The translations under genes and the position numbers were made by a program. Under the pieces are notes generated by a model that saw only the letters and a program-made list of their open reading frames with translations, ran no database searches and was not told where the DNA came from. Source: Lactobacillus apis (lineage in GTDB: Bacteria > Bacillota > Bacilli > Lactobacillales > Lactobacillaceae). From it: 64,000 nucleotides of DNA. Where the stretch lies: NCBI RefSeq assembly GCF_002837055.1, contig NZ_PDKP01000001.1, forward strand, positions 297,285-361,284, read 5' to 3'. The stretch's first letter is position 1, and each line of letters begins with the position of its first letter. Positions 60,969-64,000 of this stretch are shown here, piece after piece.

Positions 60969-61664
60969 ATGAAGATAGCAATTATTGTCCCAATGGAAAT
61001 TGAGGCAGAATATTATCGTAAGTATTTTCACTCTGGTAGCACAGAAATGTTCGGATCTACACAGTTCGAGCATTTTTGCGTTAACGGCAATGAAATTTAC
61101 ATTGGATTGAGTGGAATAGGTAAAGTACAAGCTGCAATGAACTTAGCAAGCTTATTGAGCAGTGTAGATATTGATATGATTTTTATGACGGGAACGGCAG
61201 GTTCTTTGCAACAAACTGTTCATAAAGGTGATTTAGTTTTAGCTAGTTCTTTTGCTTACCATGATGCTCATAATACGCTTGCTGGGGACTACGTAGAGGG
61301 ACAAATTCCCGGTGAACCAGCAGTATTTGAACTAGATTCATCTGCTAGAAATGAATTTATTAGCTTCTTAAATAAAGAAGGAGTATCGTATCAAGAAGGA
61401 TTAGTAGTCACTGGTGATTCCTTCATCGGTTCTGATAAGCAGAAGGACGAAATTAAACTTAATTTTGCTAATGCTCTTGGTGTTGAAATGGAAGGTGCGG
61501 CGTTTGCTCAAGTAGCTTATCATTTTGCTAAACCCCTTATTGCATTACGTGCGATTTCGGATAATGGAAATGATAATGCAAACGAAGATTTTGATCAGTT
61601 TGCCAAAAAAGTTGGCGCTAAAGCTGCAAAGTTAATTTGTGCCTATCTAGACAAAGTGAAATAG
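60969..61664 (+). CDS. mtnN: 5'-methylthioadenosine/S-adenosylhomocysteine nucleosidase
   Basis: 231 residues (Pfs). Cleaves MTA and SAH to adenine, part of SAM by-product recycling and the AI-2 pathway. Seen: IAIIVPMEIEAE at the start with the catalytic glutamate, GTAGSL near residue 78, VEMEGAAFAQVA near 172, and the catalytic aspartate in SDNGND near 198. Neighbours of sulfur metabolism (cysteine desulfurase) follow three bases later. Confidence 0.95.
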   Translation: MKIAIIVPMEIEAEYYRKYFHSGSTEMFGSTQFEHFCVNGNEIYIGLSGIGKVQAAMNLASLLSSVDIDMIFMTGTAGSLQQTVHKGDLVLASSFAYHDAHNTLAGDYVEGQIPGEPAVFELDSSARNEFISFLNKEGVSYQEGLVVTGDSFIGSDKQKDEIKLNFANALGVEMEGAAFAQVAYHFAKPLIALRAISDNGNDNANEDFDQFAKKVGAKAAKLICAYLDKVK

Positions 61665-61667
61665 CTT

Positions 61668-62825
61668 ATGGAAGAAATTTATTTAGACAATGCAGCGACT
61701 ACTCCGATGTCTCCGAAAGTAATTGATGTGGTTACTGAAGAAATGAAGAACGATTTTGGTAATGCTTCTAGTACTTATGAGCTGGGAAGAAAAGCGCGTC
61801 ATGTGATCGACCAAGCGCGTTCAAAGGTTGCTAAAGCAATTAATGCTAAGGATAACGAGATAATTTTTACTTCTGGTGGTTCGGAAAGTAACAATACGGC
61901 AATTTTCGGTACTGCTCATAGTAGGTCTGATATAGGCAAGCGCATTATAACTACTAAGATTGAGCATCCATCTGTTTTACAGCCAATGATGCAACTTGAA
62001 CGTGAGGGCTTCGATGTAGTTTATCTTAATGTTGATGAAACAGGCCATATTTCACTTGAAGAGTTGAAAAAGAACTTAACTCCTGAAACAATTTTAGTTT
62101 CGATCATGGCAGTCAATAACGAAATAGGGACAATTAATCCAATTGCTGAAATAGGTGAAATTGTCGCAAAGAGTAACGCATATTTCCATGTTGACGCGGT
62201 TCAGGGATTAGGGAACATTGACATTGATGTTGCTAAAATGAAAATCGATTTACTATCTTCATCTGCTCATAAAATAAATGGGCCAAAGTTTCTTGGCTTT
62301 TTGTATGAAAAAGCTGATGTGAAATTACCACCATTAGTCTATGGTGGAGAGCAGGAAACGAAGCGACGGGCAGGTACTGAGAATGTTCCTGGAATTGCTG
62401 GCTTGGGCGAAGCTGTAAGCGAAATTGCTGAAGTTGATAAGCAAAAATTGCAAGAAAAGTATCATCACTTCCAAAAAATAATTTTGACGGAACTCGATCA
62501 AGCAAAAATTGCTTATCAGGTTAATGGCGGTTTAGGTGAAAATGTCTCGCATCATATTTTGAACCTGCGCATTGATGGTATATCTACAACACTTTTACAA
62601 GCAAATCTTGATTTAGCTGGTTTTGCCGTTTCAGGTGGCTCAGCTTGTACAGCAGGTTCACTCGAACCGTCACATGTTTTATGTGCATGCTTTGGTAAAA
62701 AGTCTCCGCGTGTTCTAGAGTCAATTAGAATTTCATTTGGTAGATATACGACTGATGAAGAAATTACTAGCTTTGCTCAACAACTAGTGAAAATTGCTCA
62801 GAAAGTCCAGAAAAAAGAAAAATAG
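61668..62825 (+). CDS. Cysteine desulfurase upstream of mnmA (IscS/YrvO-like)
   Basis: 385 residues, second PLP desulfurase of the window. YLDNAATTPMS start, SGGSESNN, HVDAVQGLG, Schiff-base lysine in SSSAHKINGP, and the persulfide cysteine in SGGSACTAGS near residue 325. Its place before DUF1831 and mnmA suggests that it feeds the 2-thiouridine enzyme, like YrvO in Bacillus. It differs throughout from the ThiI-linked copy at 32245, so it is not a recent duplicate. Confidence 0.93.
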   Translation: MEEIYLDNAATTPMSPKVIDVVTEEMKNDFGNASSTYELGRKARHVIDQARSKVAKAINAKDNEIIFTSGGSESNNTAIFGTAHSRSDIGKRIITTKIEHPSVLQPMMQLEREGFDVVYLNVDETGHISLEELKKNLTPETILVSIMAVNNEIGTINPIAEIGEIVAKSNAYFHVDAVQGLGNIDIDVAKMKIDLLSSSAHKINGPKFLGFLYEKADVKLPPLVYGGEQETKRRAGTENVPGIAGLGEAVSEIAEVDKQKLQEKYHHFQKIILTELDQAKIAYQVNGGLGENVSHHILNLRIDGISTTLLQANLDLAGFAVSGGSACTAGSLEPSHVLCACFGKKSPRVLESIRISFGRYTTDEEITSFAQQLVKIAQKVQKKEK

Positions 62826-62875
62826 TTGCTTTTTAATTTAATTTAACTTATTATTAGTAAGCGTGAGGTATAATT

Positions 62876-63217
62876 ATGGCAAATACTGTAGAAATTAATG
62901 GTGATACGCGTAAGTTTACACTTAGTCCTGACTTGAAGCTGTACGCGCTTATTGACGCTGGCTTTGTTAAAACGGCTAAAGGTAATTTTAATTACGAACA
63001 TCCACTTTATAATGATTCACCATATAATGCTCCTACCAAATTGAAAATGACGATTGACAAAGAAATGAGTCATTTAACAATGGTTGTGACTGACCGCAAT
63101 GGTCTTAAGAAGGTTAATATTTTTAAAAACCAACAATTGGCACCTACGGTGGAGTTGTTAGATTATATTCTAAAAGACTTAGAAGAGCGAAATATTATTG
63201 TTGCTGTAAAGGATTGA
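62876..63217 (+). CDS. DUF1831 family protein
   Basis: 113 residues, no membrane segment, a mixed alpha/beta fold suggested by sequence. Matches DUF1831, a Lactobacillales family typically found between a cysteine desulfurase and mnmA; function unknown, possibly linked to tRNA thiolation by its place alone. GTGAGG precedes the ATG. Five bases separate its stop from the mnmA start. Confidence 0.78.
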   Translation: MANTVEINGDTRKFTLSPDLKLYALIDAGFVKTAKGNFNYEHPLYNDSPYNAPTKLKMTIDKEMSHLTMVVTDRNGLKKVNIFKNQQLAPTVELLDYILKDLEERNIIVAVKD

Positions 63218-63222
63218 GTTAA

Positions 63223-64000
<778 letters not shown>

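Overview
The window looks like a core-genome segment of a host- or food-associated Lactobacillus sensu stricto (the acidophilus/helveticus/crispatus branch). It is AT-rich, TTG starts are common, and it carries a FSIRK-type secretion signal with C-terminal SLAP (S-layer-type) wall-binding repeats. It also has tRNA-responsive T-boxes before two aminoacyl-tRNA synthetases and small families (DUF1146, DUF2969, DUF3397, DUF4044, DUF1831) typical of Lactobacillales. The exact species cannot be read from the sequence alone. I see no rRNA, tRNA, CRISPR array, insertion sequence or prophage.

Layout. 1-190: gene-free edge with a 77-bp imperfect palindrome and a repeated GCGCTATC motif. 192-1544 (-): murT. 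1692-5242: tdk-prfA-prmC-sua5, closed by a terminator. 5327-5956: upp. 5998-12590: the F1Fo ATP synthase operon atpBEFHAGDC with its promoter and terminator. 12617-15680: a DUF1146 gene, mbl, yidD, a DUF2969 gene and rodA (cell elongation). 15737-16802 (-): a universal stress gene, a small membrane protein gene, and upstream of both a rod-shaped noncoding RNA that matches the Lacto-usp/6S-like arrangement. 17166-27365: one giant surface protein of 3399 residues. 27435-30103 (-): rarA, yueI-like and rpsD with a structured leader. 30315-32030: ezrA. 32245-34625: cysteine desulfurase plus thiI. 34647-40149: valine T-box, valS, folC, a HAD phosphatase and a RadC-like gene. 40247-42684: mreBCD. 42727-42858 (-): a 43-residue DUF4044 gene. 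42961-56796: a DUF3397 gene followed by the division and cell wall (dcw) cluster mraZ-rsmH-ftsL-pbp2X-mraY-murD-murG-divIB-ftsA-ftsZ-sepF-yggT-ylmH-divIVA. 56800-59807: isoleucine T-box and ileS. 59807-64000: a divergent cold-shock protein, an ADP-ribose pyrophosphatase, a tail-anchored small protein, mtnN, a second cysteine desulfurase, a DUF1831 gene and the 5' part of mnmA.

How the parts fit. Most of the window builds and shapes the envelope: precursor synthesis (mraY, murD, murG, murT), polymerisation (pbp2X, rodA), the elongation scaffold (mbl, mreBCD), the division ring and its modulators (ftsA, ftsZ, sepF, ezrA, ftsL, divIB, divIVA), and translation genes needed for growth. Two separate cysteine desulfurases each sit beside a tRNA thiolation enzyme (thiI, mnmA), which suggests dedicated sulfur relays. 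The clearest accessory element is the giant surface protein, inserted between otherwise conserved housekeeping blocks. The most interesting noncoding element is the RNA at 16527-16766, which folds on paper into one long rod closed by a 15-bp stem and ends in an intrinsic terminator just before the small membrane gene and usp. Nothing here is a convincing wholly new system; the best leads are this RNA with its partner gene, the giant adhesin, and the terminator-like hairpin buried in folC.
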